A stretch of DNA of 64,000 nt from HGM04593 sp045646845 (GTDB taxonomy: Bacteria > Bacteroidota > Bacteroidia > Bacteroidales > Bacteroidaceae), in the NCBI GenBank assembly GCA_045646845.1, contig JAZRLO010000029.1, positions 1-64,000 of the forward strand. Reading direction: 5' to 3'. Position numbers and translations under genes: made by a program. The notes under the pieces are model-generated. The model searched no databases and was not told the DNA's origin. It saw nothing but the letters and a program-made list of their open reading frames with translations. Each line of letters begins with the position of its first letter. Position 1 is the stretch's first letter. Below are positions 32,282 through 41,898 of the stretch, piece after piece.

Positions 32282-34897
32282 TTATCCGATTATCTCGAAT
32301 ACTTTGTCAATGGCAGCCTTTATGCCGGCAGGGTTCTTGCCTCCAGCCTGCGCAAAGTGTGCCTGGCCGCCTCCGCCGCCTTGCATTTCGCGTGCAGCCT
32401 GGCCAACGATCTTTCCTGCATTTATGCCGTTCTCGACAAGGTCCGCACTGGCCGATATGGTAAGCTGCGGCTTATCGTTATGGATGCTTCCGATTACAAT
32501 GAGCAGGTTGTCGGGCTGTTCCTGGCGAAGCATGAACACGATGTCTTTTACCGTTGCAGGAGCCGCCGGCAATACGGTGCAGATGTAACGCATGCCGTTC
32601 TTCTCCTTTATCTCCTTGAGAAGCTCGTTCTTGGTCATGATGGCCTTCTCCTTGGCATATTCCTCAATCTCCTTCTTGAGTTCCGCGTTCTCGGCGATAG
32701 ACTTCACGATGGTTGCTTTCAGGTTGGGCACGTTGTTGAAGAGCGCGTGAATCTCTTTCATTAGTGTCTGCATCTTGTAGAGATGGTTCTCCAAAGCCTC
32801 TCCTGTTATCGCTTCAATACGGCGTACACCTGCAGCAACAGAACTCTCGCTTACAATTTTCACCATACCTATTTTTCCTGTTGACGACACGTGCGTACCA
32901 CCGCAGAACTCGATTGAAGTTCCGAACTGCACCACGCGTACGTGGTCGCCATACTTTTCACCGAAAAGTGCTATTGCGCCAAGTTGCTTTGCTTCCTCAA
33001 TGGGGATGTTGCGGTAGTCTGTAAGCTGTATGTTCTCGCGGATACGTGCGTTCACGATGCGCTCAACCTGTTCTATCTCCTCGTCGGTCACTTTCTGGAA
33101 GTGTGAGAAGTCGAAACGTATGGCCTCTGGTGTCACGAGTGAACCCTTCTGTTCCACATGCGTTCCCAGTACCTGACGGAGTGCCTGGTCGATAAGGTGG
33201 GTACATGAGTGGTTCGCGGCACAGGCTGCACGTTTCTTTGTATCGACTTCTGCGCTGAATGTGGCGGCAGGGTCTGCCGGCAGCTCTTTTGTCAGGTGGA
33301 TGGGTAGGTTGTTCTCTTTCTTTGTGTCGATTACCTCTATGCGCTCTTCACCGCATACAAGGAAACCTGTGTCACCTACCTGTCCGCCGCTCTCTGCATA
33401 GAACGGGGTCTCCTTGAGTACGATCTGGTAGAGTGTTTGGTTCTTCTGTTTTGTCTGGCGGTAGCGCAGAATAGTTGTTTCGTGTTCTGTGCTGTCGTAG
33501 CCTACGAAAGAACATTCACCATCGTTGACTGTTACCCAGTCGCCGTTCTCCACGACTGCCGCGTTGCGGGCACGTGTCTTCTGCTTGAGCATCTCCTCGT
33601 CGAACTGCGCCATGTTGGCGGTAAGTCCGTTTTCGCGCAGAATAAGTTGGGTGAGGTCGATGGGGAAACCGTATGTGTCATACAGAGTGAACGCCTCTAC
33701 ACCGCTGATCTCCTCCTTGCCGGCCTGCTTTGTAGCGGCCATTATCTTGTCGAGCATGCCGATACCGGTCTCAAGAGTACGAAGGAATGAATCTTCCTCC
33801 TCCTTTATTACCTTGGTGATGAGCTCTTGCTGCTGTTTCAACTCGGGATATGCATCACCCATGTTTTCAATAAGGGTAGGTACGAGCTTGAACATGAATG
33901 CCTGTTTCTGTCCCAGGAACGTGTAGCCGTATCGTACTGCGCGGCGAAGGATGCGGCGGATAACATAACCGGCCTTGGCATTGGACGGCAACTGTCCGTC
34001 AGTGATTGAGAATGATATTGTACGTATGTGGTCGGCAATTACGCGCATCGCGATGTCTGTCTGTGCGTCATCTCCGTACTTCTTGCCGGAAATCTCACCG
34101 ATGGTCTTGATAATTGGCTGGAATACGTCGGTGTCATAGTTGGATTGTTTACCCTGAAGTGCCATGCAGAGACGCTCGAATCCCATGCCGGTGTCTATAA
34201 CCTTTGCCGGGAGTTCCTCGAGGTGTCCGTCCGCCATGCGGTTGTACTGCATGAACACGAGGTTCCATATTTCTATTACCTGTGGATGTGAACCGTTTAC
34301 AAGGTCGCGTCCTGGAATAGCTGAACGCTCCTCCTCGCTGCGGAGGTCAATGTGTATCTCACTGCAAGGACCGCAAGGGCCTGTATCGCCCATCTCCCAG
34401 AAATTGTCCTTTAGGTTGCCGTTGAGGATTCTTTCGGCAGGCAGGTGCTTTTCCCAGATTGCCGCAGCCTCATTGTCGCGCTCAAGACCTTCGCTTGCAG
34501 CACCTTCGAACACTGTCGCGTAAAGGCGGTTCGGGTCAAGTTTTACAACTTCAGTCAGGTATTCCCAAGCCCAGTCGATGGCCTCCTGCTTGAAATAGTC
34601 GCCGAACGACCAGTTTCCGAGCATTTCGAACATGGTGTGGTGGTAGGTGTCGTGTCCTACCTCTTCAAGGTCGTTGTGCTTGCCGCTTACGCGAAGACAT
34701 TTCTGCGAATCGGCCACACGTTTGCTTTTTGCAGGGCGGTTGCCGAGAATTATGTCCTTGAACTGGTTCATGCCGGCATTGGTGAACATTAGTGTTGGGT
34801 CGTCCTTGACAACCATTGGTGCGGAGGGAACAATGAGATGTTCCTTCTGCTCGAAGAACTTCTTGAAAGATTCTCTGATTTCCTTTGATGTGAGCAT
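32282..34897 (-). CDS. alaS: Alanyl-tRNA synthetase
   Basis: The 871-aa class II synthetase that charges tRNA-Ala. The aminoacylation domain ('SAPMVVKDDPTLMFTNAGM', 'GNWSFGDYFKQEAIDW') is followed by the editing domain, with zinc-site residues in 'HSCTHLIDQALRQVLG' and C665-G-G-T-H669. The C-terminal C-Ala domain is Gly-rich ('MQGGGGGQAHFAQAGGK'). The length is standard. It is divergent from the M23 peptidase gene, with 230 nt between the two starts. A TAAATTTG box at 34976-34983 may be its -7 element. Confidence 0.97.
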   Translation of the reverse strand: MLTSKEIRESFKKFFEQKEHLIVPSAPMVVKDDPTLMFTNAGMNQFKDIILGNRPAKSKRVADSQKCLRVSGKHNDLEEVGHDTYHHTMFEMLGNWSFGDYFKQEAIDWAWEYLTEVVKLDPNRLYATVFEGAASEGLERDNEAAAIWEKHLPAERILNGNLKDNFWEMGDTGPCGPCSEIHIDLRSEEERSAIPGRDLVNGSHPQVIEIWNLVFMQYNRMADGHLEELPAKVIDTGMGFERLCMALQGKQSNYDTDVFQPIIKTIGEISGKKYGDDAQTDIAMRVIADHIRTISFSITDGQLPSNAKAGYVIRRILRRAVRYGYTFLGQKQAFMFKLVPTLIENMGDAYPELKQQQELITKVIKEEEDSFLRTLETGIGMLDKIMAATKQAGKEEISGVEAFTLYDTYGFPIDLTQLILRENGLTANMAQFDEEMLKQKTRARNAAVVENGDWVTVNDGECSFVGYDSTEHETTILRYRQTKQKNQTLYQIVLKETPFYAESGGQVGDTGFLVCGEERIEVIDTKKENNLPIHLTKELPADPAATFSAEVDTKKRAACAANHSCTHLIDQALRQVLGTHVEQKGSLVTPEAIRFDFSHFQKVTDEEIEQVERIVNARIRENIQLTDYRNIPIEEAKQLGAIALFGEKYGDHVRVVQFGTSIEFCGGTHVSSTGKIGMVKIVSESSVAAGVRRIEAITGEALENHLYKMQTLMKEIHALFNNVPNLKATIVKSIAENAELKKEIEEYAKEKAIMTKNELLKEIKEKNGMRYICTVLPAAPATVKDIVFMLRQEQPDNLLIVIGSIHNDKPQLTISASADLVENGINAGKIVGQAAREMQGGGGGQAHFAQAGGKNPAGIKAAIDKVFEIIG

Positions 34898-34975
34898 ATT
34901 CTTTTTCTTTTATTTTGTTTTTCGGTTTAAAAAGTCTGCAATGAGTAATGTTGCGGCTCTTTGCATCACAAGATG

Positions 34976-34983
34976 CAAATTTA
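34976..34983 (-). promoter_or_regulatory. Possible -7 promoter element of alaS
   Basis: TAAATTTG on the minus strand matches TAnnTTTG, 78 nt upstream of the alaS ATG. No clear -33 partner was found. Confidence 0.35.
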
Positions 34984-35072
34984 CATAAAATATGCGGAAT
35001 TTCTCTCCGTTTTCTTTATAATCTTGGGCAGATGCACTTCTTTTCTTCATTAAGAGCCTTTAATGAATAATA

Positions 35073-35104
35073 TTTGCAAGAAATAAGATGTTTTATTACA
35101 TTTG
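35073..35104 (+). promoter_or_regulatory. Bacteroidetes-type promoter of the M23 peptidase gene
   Basis: TTTG (35073-35076), 20 nt, TACATTTG (35097-35104): full consensus. The ATG at 35128 is 23 nt downstream, which also argues against any start further upstream. Confidence 0.75.
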
Positions 35105-35127
35105 CAACGATTAGACTGAAAGAGCAA

Positions 35128-36102
35128 ATGCGGAAGGTATATTATATATTCAATCCGGAGACGCGTACCTACGATCGTGTTTATCCCAATTTCGCGCAGA
35201 AGTTCCTGACGAATTTGCGCCGTTTCCTGCTGATAGTGATTCTTGGCGGCATATCGTTTCTTGTCTTTTATCTTTTCATAGACAAACCCACTGCGCAGGA
35301 ATACGAGACCGAGAATTCGAAACTTCTTGCACAGTATGAGATTCTTTCAAAACGTCTCGATGATGCTATGGCCGTACTCGGCGACATACAGCAGCGCGAT
35401 GACAACCTGTACAGGGTGATGCTCAATGCTGAACCTGTCTCGTCGGAACAGAGGAATGCCGGATACGGAGGCTCAGGACGTTATGACGAGTTGCTTGCAC
35501 TAGACAATGCGGAGCTTCTTGTCGCAACAACGCAGAAGGTGGATATGCTGGAAAAAAAACTGGCTGTGCAGATAAAGTCATTCGACGAGATTGTTGCATT
35601 GAATGGTGAAGCCGAGGCCCGCCTGCGTCACACTCCGGCCATACAGCCCATAGCCAACAGGGATCTTAAGCGCACGGCCTCGGGTTACGGCTACCGTATG
35701 GACCCCGTATATAATGTGCCCAAGTTTCATAAGGGAATGGATTTTACATGTGATCTGAATACTCCCATTTATGCTACGGCTGACGGAGTGGTGGAGTTTG
35801 CCAAGTGGCAGTCGGGTTATGGATATACTGTCCTTGTTGACCACGGATATGGCTACAAGACACGATATGCTCATCTTATTGATGAAAACTTCATAGTAAA
35901 AGCCGGGCAGAAGGTAGTGCGTGGCGAGATGATTGCATTGAGCGGAAATTCGGGCAAAAGTACAGGCCCTCACCTGCATTATGAGGTTATGGTGAACGGT
36001 GAACACCAGAATCCTGTGAACTACTATTTTATGGACTTGGATGCCGATGGGTATGACATGATGCTCCAGATGGCTCAGAATCACGGAAAAATATACGATT
36101 GA
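35128..36102 (+). CDS. M23 family metallopeptidase (membrane-anchored)
   Basis: A 324-aa probable peptidoglycan endopeptidase or regulator. A short cytoplasmic basic part precedes one transmembrane helix (about 32-52) and a periplasmic coiled coil (about 58-170). The LytM/M23 domain carries zinc ligands H201-x3-D205 and H282-L283-H284 ('GPHLHYEV'). All usual ligands are present, so it is likely active. I chose the ATG at 35128, just downstream of a consensus promoter. The MerR gene follows with a 1-nt gap, an arrangement (alaS / M23 / MerR) typical of Bacteroidales. Confidence 0.92.
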   Translation: MRKVYYIFNPETRTYDRVYPNFAQKFLTNLRRFLLIVILGGISFLVFYLFIDKPTAQEYETENSKLLAQYEILSKRLDDAMAVLGDIQQRDDNLYRVMLNAEPVSSEQRNAGYGGSGRYDELLALDNAELLVATTQKVDMLEKKLAVQIKSFDEIVALNGEAEARLRHTPAIQPIANRDLKRTASGYGYRMDPVYNVPKFHKGMDFTCDLNTPIYATADGVVEFAKWQSGYGYTVLVDHGYGYKTRYAHLIDENFIVKAGQKVVRGEMIALSGNSGKSTGPHLHYEVMVNGEHQNPVNYYFMDLDADGYDMMLQMAQNHGKIYD

Positions 36103-36103
36103 T

Positions 36104-36454
36104 ATGTCACTTAATACAAACAAGGATCTGAAACTCTATTATTCAATAAAGGAGGTTGCAAAGGAACTTTCCGTGACGGAGACTACTTTGCGTTATTGGG
36201 AAACTGTCTTTCCGCAGGTTTCTCCATACAAAGGTGCGAACGGTGTGCGCAGATATACCAAGGAGGATATAAAGACGCTGCGTACCATCTATCATCTGGT
36301 CAAGGAGCGCGGGTTGACACTCTCCGGTGCCAAGAAGCAGTTCAAGTCGGGCGGTCCAAAAGATACTGCCGAGACCAACAGCGAGGTCATTGACCGCCTG
36401 AAAGCCGTAAGGGAGGAGCTGTTGGGCATCAAATCGGAACTTGATCTGTTGTAA
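36104..36454 (+). CDS. MerR family transcriptional regulator
   Basis: A 116-aa regulator with an N-terminal winged helix-turn-helix ('YYSIKEVAKELSVTETTLRYWE', then 'VRRYTKEDIKTLRTIYHLVKERGLTL') and a short C-terminal coiled coil at about 90-116. There are no cysteines or ligand-binding domain, so the signal is unknown. It starts 1 nt after the M23 peptidase gene and a perfect hairpin (36472-36511) ends the operon. Confidence 0.92.
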   Translation: MSLNTNKDLKLYYSIKEVAKELSVTETTLRYWETVFPQVSPYKGANGVRRYTKEDIKTLRTIYHLVKERGLTLSGAKKQFKSGGPKDTAETNSEVIDRLKAVREELLGIKSELDLL

Positions 36455-36471
36455 TAGGCCGTAATGTGTAT

Positions 36472-36511
36472 AAACAGACAGCCGGAACAAATTTGTTCCG
36501 GCTGTCTGTTT
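36472..36511. terminator. Bidirectional terminator palindrome
   Basis: A 40-nt perfect palindrome (20-bp arms, AAACAGACAGCCGGAACAAA) between the convergent MerR and rsh genes. T residues follow on the plus strand. Confidence 0.75.
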
Positions 36512-36554
36512 ATTAATGTATGCACGCATGAATGCGCCATTGTCTTCAATGTTT

Positions 36555-38783
36555 TTAGTCAATTCTTGCGATGGCCTTGATGTTGTTTATTTTTTTCAGT
36601 TTGGTGCAGAGTTCCTTTACATCGTCCACATCATGGACATTTATCCAGAGTGTGCCCTCAAAGATTCCGTTGTTGCTCTCTATGTGCAGCTTCTGTATGT
36701 TCGTGTTCAGTTGCTGTGAAATGATTGCCGTGATTTCGTGGAGCACGCCCATATCATCAATGCCCTTTATCTGTATAGGCACGCTGAAATAGAGTTGTTT
36801 GTGTGTTTCCCATTTTGCGACAAGTATTCTGTCGCCGTGGCTGCTCTTCAGGGTGTTGGCCTTGGAGCAGTTGCGCTTGTGTATGATAATGTGCTTGTTC
36901 TCGTCGTAGTATCCGAGCACGTCGTCGCCGGGTATAGGGCGGCAGCAGTCTGCTATGATGTAGCTGCTCTTGAGGTTTTCGTCGGTAAGGTTTATCGGCT
37001 TTTTACGATCAATCTCCTCGTGTTTCTCGATGTTTTTTTCCTCTTTCTTCTTGTCGCGGTTGAAAGAGAAAAATGATTGAAAACTGAATTTTTTGTTCCC
37101 GAGCAGGGCATCCTTGTCTTCGCTGCCCAGCTGTATGCTGCCTTTGCCGAGTGCCAGAAGAAGTTCTTCCTTGTCCTTAAGGTTGTGATGCTTCCACAGC
37201 TTCTCTACATTGCCGATGTAGTTGCCGAGTCCTTCGGCAGTAAGGAACGCTGAGAGTTTCTCTTCGCCTTCGCGTTGCATAATTCTCTGCTGGCGCCGTA
37301 CAGCTGCTTGTATCTTTGCGCGCGCCTTTGCGGTTGTCACGAATGAGAGCCAGTTTTCTTCTACGCGTGGCGCGTTTGAGGTTAGGATTTCCACTTGGTC
37401 TCCGCTCTGCAGCTGGTGGTTTATCGGTACGAGCTTATGGTTAACCTTGGCTCCGATACAGTGGTTGCCGAGGAATGTATGTATGCTGTAAGCGAGGTCC
37501 AGGGCCGTGCAGTTCTGCGGCATGGTCTTTATTTCGCCCTTGGGGGTGAACACGAATATCTCTGTCGCGTAAAGGTTGAGCTTTATGGTATCAAGGAAGT
37601 CGAGGGCGTTGGGCTGTGGGTCGTCGAGAATTTCCTTTATGGTGTGCAGCCAGTTCTCGAGCTGTTCGTCGTTGCTTTCTTCCCCTTGGCTCTTGTATTT
37701 CCAATGAGCGGCAATGCCCTTTTCGGCCACCTCGTTCATCTTTTCGCTTCTTATCTGCACCTCAATCCACTCGCCGCGGCCGCTCATGTATGTTGCGTGC
37801 AAGGCCTTGTACCCGTTGGTGCGCGGTTTGTTCACCCAATCGCGCAACCTGTCGGGATGCGCGTTGTATATCTCCGTGATGGCAATATATATGTCGAAAC
37901 ATTCGTTGTTCTCGCTCTTTCCTTCACGCGGCTCGAAAATTATGCGTACTGCAAGTATGTCATATATGTCTTCGAATGCGACATGCTTTTTCTGCATCTT
38001 GTTCCAGATGGAGTAGGGCGACTTTACGCGGCTGATGATGCGGTATTTGTAGCCCATCTTGTCGAGACGTTCGCGTATCGGCTGAATGAACTCGTTGTAT
38101 AATATGACGCGGTCTTCCTGTGTCTTGGCAATCTTCTTCTTTATGTTGGCATACTCTTCGGGATGCTCATATTTGAAACTCAAGTTCTCGAGTTCTGTCT
38201 TTATCTGGCTTAGTCCAAGACGGTAGGCTATAGGTGCATATATATATAATGTCTCCCCGGCAATCTTGTACTGCTTGTTTACCTGCATGTACTCAAGGGT
38301 GCGCATGTTGTGCAGACGGTCCGCGATCTTTATGAGAATAACACGTATGTCTTCGCTCATGGTGAGCAGCAGTTTCTTGAAGTTCTCGGCCTGTTCCGAT
38401 GCTTGTACACCGAACACGCCGCCTGCTATTTTTGTGAGACCGTTGACTATTTCGGCAATTTTGTCACCGAAGAGGTTTCTTATATCCTCGACTGTATAGT
38501 CCGTGTCCTCCACGACATCATGCAACAGTGCTGCGCATATGGAAGTGGAACCGAGTCCCATCTCCTTGCTTACTATAAGGGCTACGGCAAGAGGGTGCAT
38601 TATGTAAGGCTCACCGCTATGACGCCTGACACCTTTGTGTGCCTGGCGCGCGAAGTTGAAGGCTCTTGTTATGAGTTCAACCTTTCCACGGTGTCTGGAG
38701 TGTTTATAGCACTCGCTGAGCTCTTTGAAGGCAGCATCAATGGCTGCCTCTTCTTCTAATGTCCGTTTATCGTCCTCTTCCAT
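36555..38783 (-). CDS. rsh: (p)ppGpp synthetase/hydrolase (RSH, stringent response)
   Basis: A 742-aa long RelA/SpoT homologue. The HD hydrolase domain has H63, H88-D89 and E92-D93 ('LLHDVVEDTD'), all present, so hydrolysis of ppGpp should be possible. The synthetase domain contains 'YRIISRVKSPYSIWNKMQKK' and 'DILAVRIIF'. A TGS domain ('IFVFTPKGEIKTMPQ') and a C-terminal ACT domain follow. It probably responds to starvation as a bifunctional enzyme. It is the last gene of a tight five-gene run that begins with parA (3 nt after the transglycosylase gene). Confidence 0.95.
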   Translation of the reverse strand: MEEDDKRTLEEEAAIDAAFKELSECYKHSRHRGKVELITRAFNFARQAHKGVRRHSGEPYIMHPLAVALIVSKEMGLGSTSICAALLHDVVEDTDYTVEDIRNLFGDKIAEIVNGLTKIAGGVFGVQASEQAENFKKLLLTMSEDIRVILIKIADRLHNMRTLEYMQVNKQYKIAGETLYIYAPIAYRLGLSQIKTELENLSFKYEHPEEYANIKKKIAKTQEDRVILYNEFIQPIRERLDKMGYKYRIISRVKSPYSIWNKMQKKHVAFEDIYDILAVRIIFEPREGKSENNECFDIYIAITEIYNAHPDRLRDWVNKPRTNGYKALHATYMSGRGEWIEVQIRSEKMNEVAEKGIAAHWKYKSQGEESNDEQLENWLHTIKEILDDPQPNALDFLDTIKLNLYATEIFVFTPKGEIKTMPQNCTALDLAYSIHTFLGNHCIGAKVNHKLVPINHQLQSGDQVEILTSNAPRVEENWLSFVTTAKARAKIQAAVRRQQRIMQREGEEKLSAFLTAEGLGNYIGNVEKLWKHHNLKDKEELLLALGKGSIQLGSEDKDALLGNKKFSFQSFFSFNRDKKKEEKNIEKHEEIDRKKPINLTDENLKSSYIIADCCRPIPGDDVLGYYDENKHIIIHKRNCSKANTLKSSHGDRILVAKWETHKQLYFSVPIQIKGIDDMGVLHEITAIISQQLNTNIQKLHIESNNGIFEGTLWINVHDVDDVKELCTKLKKINNIKAIARID

Positions 38784-38786
38784 ATT

Positions 38787-40220
38787 TTATTTGTATATCT
38801 TTAGAGTTCTTCCGGCCCTTATCTTGGTGTTTCTTAAGTTATTCCATTTCATTATCTGCTTTACTGTCACACGGTGTTTGCGTGCGATTGAACCGAGTGA
38901 CTCTCCACTCTTGATCTTGTGATGCACAAGGCGGCCTTTGTTGCCTTTGCCTTTGCCGGACTTGCTTCCTTTGCTGTCATTGCCATTGTTGAGCTTGGCC
39001 TCTTTGAGCATCTTGTCAATGTTCTTGTCGGGGAAGAACTCATCTACTTTGTGGTTGTATATGGAGTCTTCGTTCTCTATGAATTTGTCAAGCATGTCGT
39101 TCGTGAGCCTGAGGGTATATGTTCCGTTCTCGCCCGGAACGATGTCCCTGATATATTGGGGGTTCATTGCTCTCAGTTCATTTATATCGGCGCCGCATAC
39201 ATTCACAATCTGTCTGAAGTGCAGGTTCTTGCTGACATGTACGGTGTCGGTTGCAACCGAGAGGTTGGGCTCCATAGGGCATATGCCGTGGTCTTCATAG
39301 AATGTCATGATGTAGTTGGCGGCAATGAATCCCGGAACGTATCCTCTTGTCTCCTGAGGCAGGTACGGATATATTTCCCAGAAGTCTGTCTTTCCTCCTG
39401 AGCGCTTGATGGCTTTGTTCACATTGCCCGGGCCGCAGTTATATGACGCAAGTGCAAGTTCCCAATTACCGAACATTTCATAAAGGTCCTTCAGATATTC
39501 GAGTGCTGCACGTGTTGACTTTATGGGGTCATAACGCTCCTCGACATAATTGTTCGATACGAGTCCGTATGCCCTTGAAGTGCTGATTATGAATTGCCAG
39601 AGTCCTTTTGCTCCCATTCTTGAAACGGCTGTAGGGTTCAGTGCCGATTCAATAACGGGAAGGTATTTCAACTCCTGAGGAAGTCCCATGCGGTCAATCT
39701 CCTGTTCGAATATGGGCATGTACAATTCCGCGATGCCCAGCATGTACGATACCTGTGAACGGCTTCTTACGTAGCGGTCGATGCACGAACGAACCATGCC
39801 GTTATATTTCATTCTGACAATAGACGGCATGCTTGCAAGGCGTTTTGCATACATGGTGTCAGTCATTACGATCTTCTCTTTGCTACTGTTGCAGTCGAGT
39901 TTGTGGAGCAGGTTGCGCGCCTGCCAGCTGTTCAAGAGGCTGTCTGTGTTCACGTCAAAGCTTTCCGGAATTTCAAACTGATACTCCTTTCCGCTGGTTG
40001 AGTCAATCTCAACCACATAATGGAGTTCTGTGGCTGTCGTGCTGTGGTGGGTCGGCTTGAATACTATCTCTTCTTCTTCCTGGAGTACATCGGTGTCAAC
40101 GTTATGTTCGTAAAGTACATATTCAACTGTGTCGGAATCCTTTTCTGTCTTGTTGAGGGTCCCGCATGAGAACAGAGTTGTTGACAGTATTGCCAGTAGT
40201 AGTGAAGTCTTCTTTTGCAT
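38787..40220 (-). CDS. MltD-like lytic transglycosylase with LysM, lipoprotein
   Basis: A 477-aa outer-membrane lipoprotein (lipobox LFSC, Cys19) that should cleave peptidoglycan glycan strands. The SLT domain has the catalytic Glu in 'LPVIESALNPTAVSRMGAKGLWQF' and later 'YNCGPGNVNKAI'. A spacer and one C-terminal LysM domain ('IKSGESLGSIARKHRVTVKQIMKWNNL') bind peptidoglycan. This is the MltD architecture with one LysM visible. Neighbours are DUF5683 (1-nt gap) and rsh (3-nt gap), a conserved Bacteroidetes run. Confidence 0.92.
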   Translation of the reverse strand: MQKKTSLLLAILSTTLFSCGTLNKTEKDSDTVEYVLYEHNVDTDVLQEEEEIVFKPTHHSTTATELHYVVEIDSTSGKEYQFEIPESFDVNTDSLLNSWQARNLLHKLDCNSSKEKIVMTDTMYAKRLASMPSIVRMKYNGMVRSCIDRYVRSRSQVSYMLGIAELYMPIFEQEIDRMGLPQELKYLPVIESALNPTAVSRMGAKGLWQFIISTSRAYGLVSNNYVEERYDPIKSTRAALEYLKDLYEMFGNWELALASYNCGPGNVNKAIKRSGGKTDFWEIYPYLPQETRGYVPGFIAANYIMTFYEDHGICPMEPNLSVATDTVHVSKNLHFRQIVNVCGADINELRAMNPQYIRDIVPGENGTYTLRLTNDMLDKFIENEDSIYNHKVDEFFPDKNIDKMLKEAKLNNGNDSKGSKSGKGKGNKGRLVHHKIKSGESLGSIARKHRVTVKQIMKWNNLRNTKIRAGRTLKIYK

Positions 40221-40221
40221 C

Positions 40222-41007
40222 TTAGAATGTTATGTTTAAATTTAGTCCGTAATAATCATTGTTCATAAAGATGTTTCCGCTTTCGAATCTCTGAGGTTCA
40301 ATGCTTAAACTGATGTCGTCGGAGATGTCGAAACTGGAAAGCTGGGCATCGACATAGGCATCGATGACCGATAGCGCATATACTCCTATTGTGGCGAATA
40401 TGCTCAGGTCGCGCCATCTGCGGTAGCGGTCCTTTCTCTTCTTGAACACATCCTTCAAGTACTCCTTGTTGCGCTCGAAGTCGTATCCGGGGCGGAAAAA
40501 TTCCTTGTACGAGTCTGTGTTCGGGTCGCTGTCCATGATGTCAAGGTATGCCTGCCGGTAGTCCTTATACATCTGCCCGTTCCAAGTGTAAGCATAAAGG
40601 CAGCCTACGAATCCTCCATATACGATAGGGAGCTTCCAGTATTTCCTGTTGTATATCTGGCCGCCACCGGGAAAAACCAAGGCAAGCCATGTTGCGGTGG
40701 TTGGGTCGGGCTTCCGGATCTCTATCTTTGTTGCCTGTTCGGGTGCTTCTCTGCGTCTCATGGCAACTCTGCTGCTGTCCGGGTTAAGCTGCGCCATGCT
40801 CTCTTCTACCTGGCGCAGGTAAACACTGTCAATGTCCAGTGCATCAGAGGCCTTTACGGCTGTCTCAATGGTGTCGTTGACTGTACGCAGGGTGTCCGTC
40901 ACCAGGGTTTCTGTTGACACGCTATCCTTCGCCTGCGCAGTAGCTGCAAGCGGAATGAACAGCAGGGATGCTGTCAGGAACAGATATGTCAGCAGGTTTC
41001 GTGTCAT
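40222..41007 (-). CDS. DUF5683 family protein
   Basis: A 261-aa envelope protein with a signal peptide (cleavage near 'AATAQAKD'). A Thr/Val/Asp-rich linker leads to a hydrophobic hairpin-like region beginning 'WLALVFPGGGQIYNRKYWKLPIVYGGF' (about 105-140). The 'PGGGQIYN' motif is the mark of DUF5683. A basic part ('KKRKDRYRRWRDL') and a second hydrophobic helix follow. The function is unknown; the position between parB (3-nt gap) and the transglycosylase (1-nt gap) is conserved and hints at a link with envelope growth or division. Confidence 0.85.
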   Translation of the reverse strand: MTRNLLTYLFLTASLLFIPLAATAQAKDSVSTETLVTDTLRTVNDTIETAVKASDALDIDSVYLRQVEESMAQLNPDSSRVAMRRREAPEQATKIEIRKPDPTTATWLALVFPGGGQIYNRKYWKLPIVYGGFVGCLYAYTWNGQMYKDYRQAYLDIMDSDPNTDSYKEFFRPGYDFERNKEYLKDVFKKRKDRYRRWRDLSIFATIGVYALSVIDAYVDAQLSSFDISDDISLSIEPQRFESGNIFMNNDYYGLNLNITF

Positions 41008-41010
41008 TCT

Positions 41011-41898
41011 TTATTTGTTGAGTTTGTCGAATATCGTTATGATTCTTTCAAGCTCCTTTTCGTTCTTGAACTTGATGCTTATTTTGCCGCTTCCCTTTTC
41101 CGAGCAGGTGAGCTGCACCGGGGTCTGGAAGAACTGTGTGAGATGTTTCTTCAACTGGTGATATACCGCATCCTGTTTTTTGTTTGCATTGCTCTTTGAA
41201 ACGTCTGCGGGCTGGTTCTCTTCTCCCTCCTTGACCTTGCGTACCATCTCCTCGACCTCTCGCACTGAATAGCTGTTCTTTTCGATGTCGTGGAAGATGT
41301 TTATCTGGTCGGTGTGGGAGTCGAGCGAAAGGAGTGCCTTGGCATGTCCCATATCAATTCTCTTCTCCTTCAGCGCGACCTGTATTGTTGCGGGAAGCTT
41401 CAACAGGCGCAGGAAATTGGCGATGGTTGCACGGCCCTTACCCACTCGCTTGCTGAGCTGCTCCTGTGACAGGTTGTGCTGTTCTATAAGCTGCTGGTAT
41501 GCAAGTGCGATTTCAAGCGGGTTGAGGTCTTCGCGCTGGATGTTCTCGATGAGGGCCATCTCCATTGTGTCCTCGTCGTCGGCTTTTAGTATATATGCCG
41601 GGATGGTGGTCTTGCCTGCAATCTGCGATGCACGGAAGCGTCTCTCACCGGCAATGATCTGGTATGTGCCGTCATCCATCTTGCGGAGGGTGATGGGCTG
41701 AATCACGCCGAGTTCCCTTATGGAGTCGGCCAGCTCCTGCAAGGCCTCTTCGTTGAAGTCACGTCGTGGCTGGTTGGGGTTGGCGAATATCTTTTCAATC
41801 TCGATTTCGCCTATTGATGATGAACCCGATGTGCGTACGGCCTCTGTGGAGATGAGCGCATCGAGTCCGCGTCCTAAGGTGAATTTCTGTTTTGCCAT
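41011..41898 (-). CDS. parB: Chromosome partitioning protein ParB
   Basis: A 295-aa CTP-dependent clamp that spreads from parS sites and directs origin segregation with ParA. The N-terminal nuclease-like domain has 'NPNQPRRDF' and the CTP-binding box 'GERRFRAS'. The helix-turn-helix lies in 'EQLSKRVGKGRATIANFLRLLKLP', and a C-terminal dimer domain follows. Its start overlaps the parA stop (TAATG). I looked for a parS sequence nearby but could not see a convincing one. Confidence 0.95.
   Translation of the reverse strand: MAKQKFTLGRGLDALISTEAVRTSGSSSIGEIEIEKIFANPNQPRRDFNEEALQELADSIRELGVIQPITLRKMDDGTYQIIAGERRFRASQIAGKTTIPAYILKADDEDTMEMALIENIQREDLNPLEIALAYQQLIEQHNLSQEQLSKRVGKGRATIANFLRLLKLPATIQVALKEKRIDMGHAKALLSLDSHTDQINIFHDIEKNSYSVREVEEMVRKVKEGEENQPADVSKSNANKKQDAVYHQLKKHLTQFFQTPVQLTCSEKGSGKISIKFKNEKELERIITIFDKLNK

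Noticed and set aside
32231..32764. 177-codon plus-strand frame
   Set aside because: It lies antisense to the C-terminal domain of alaS and has shadow-type composition.
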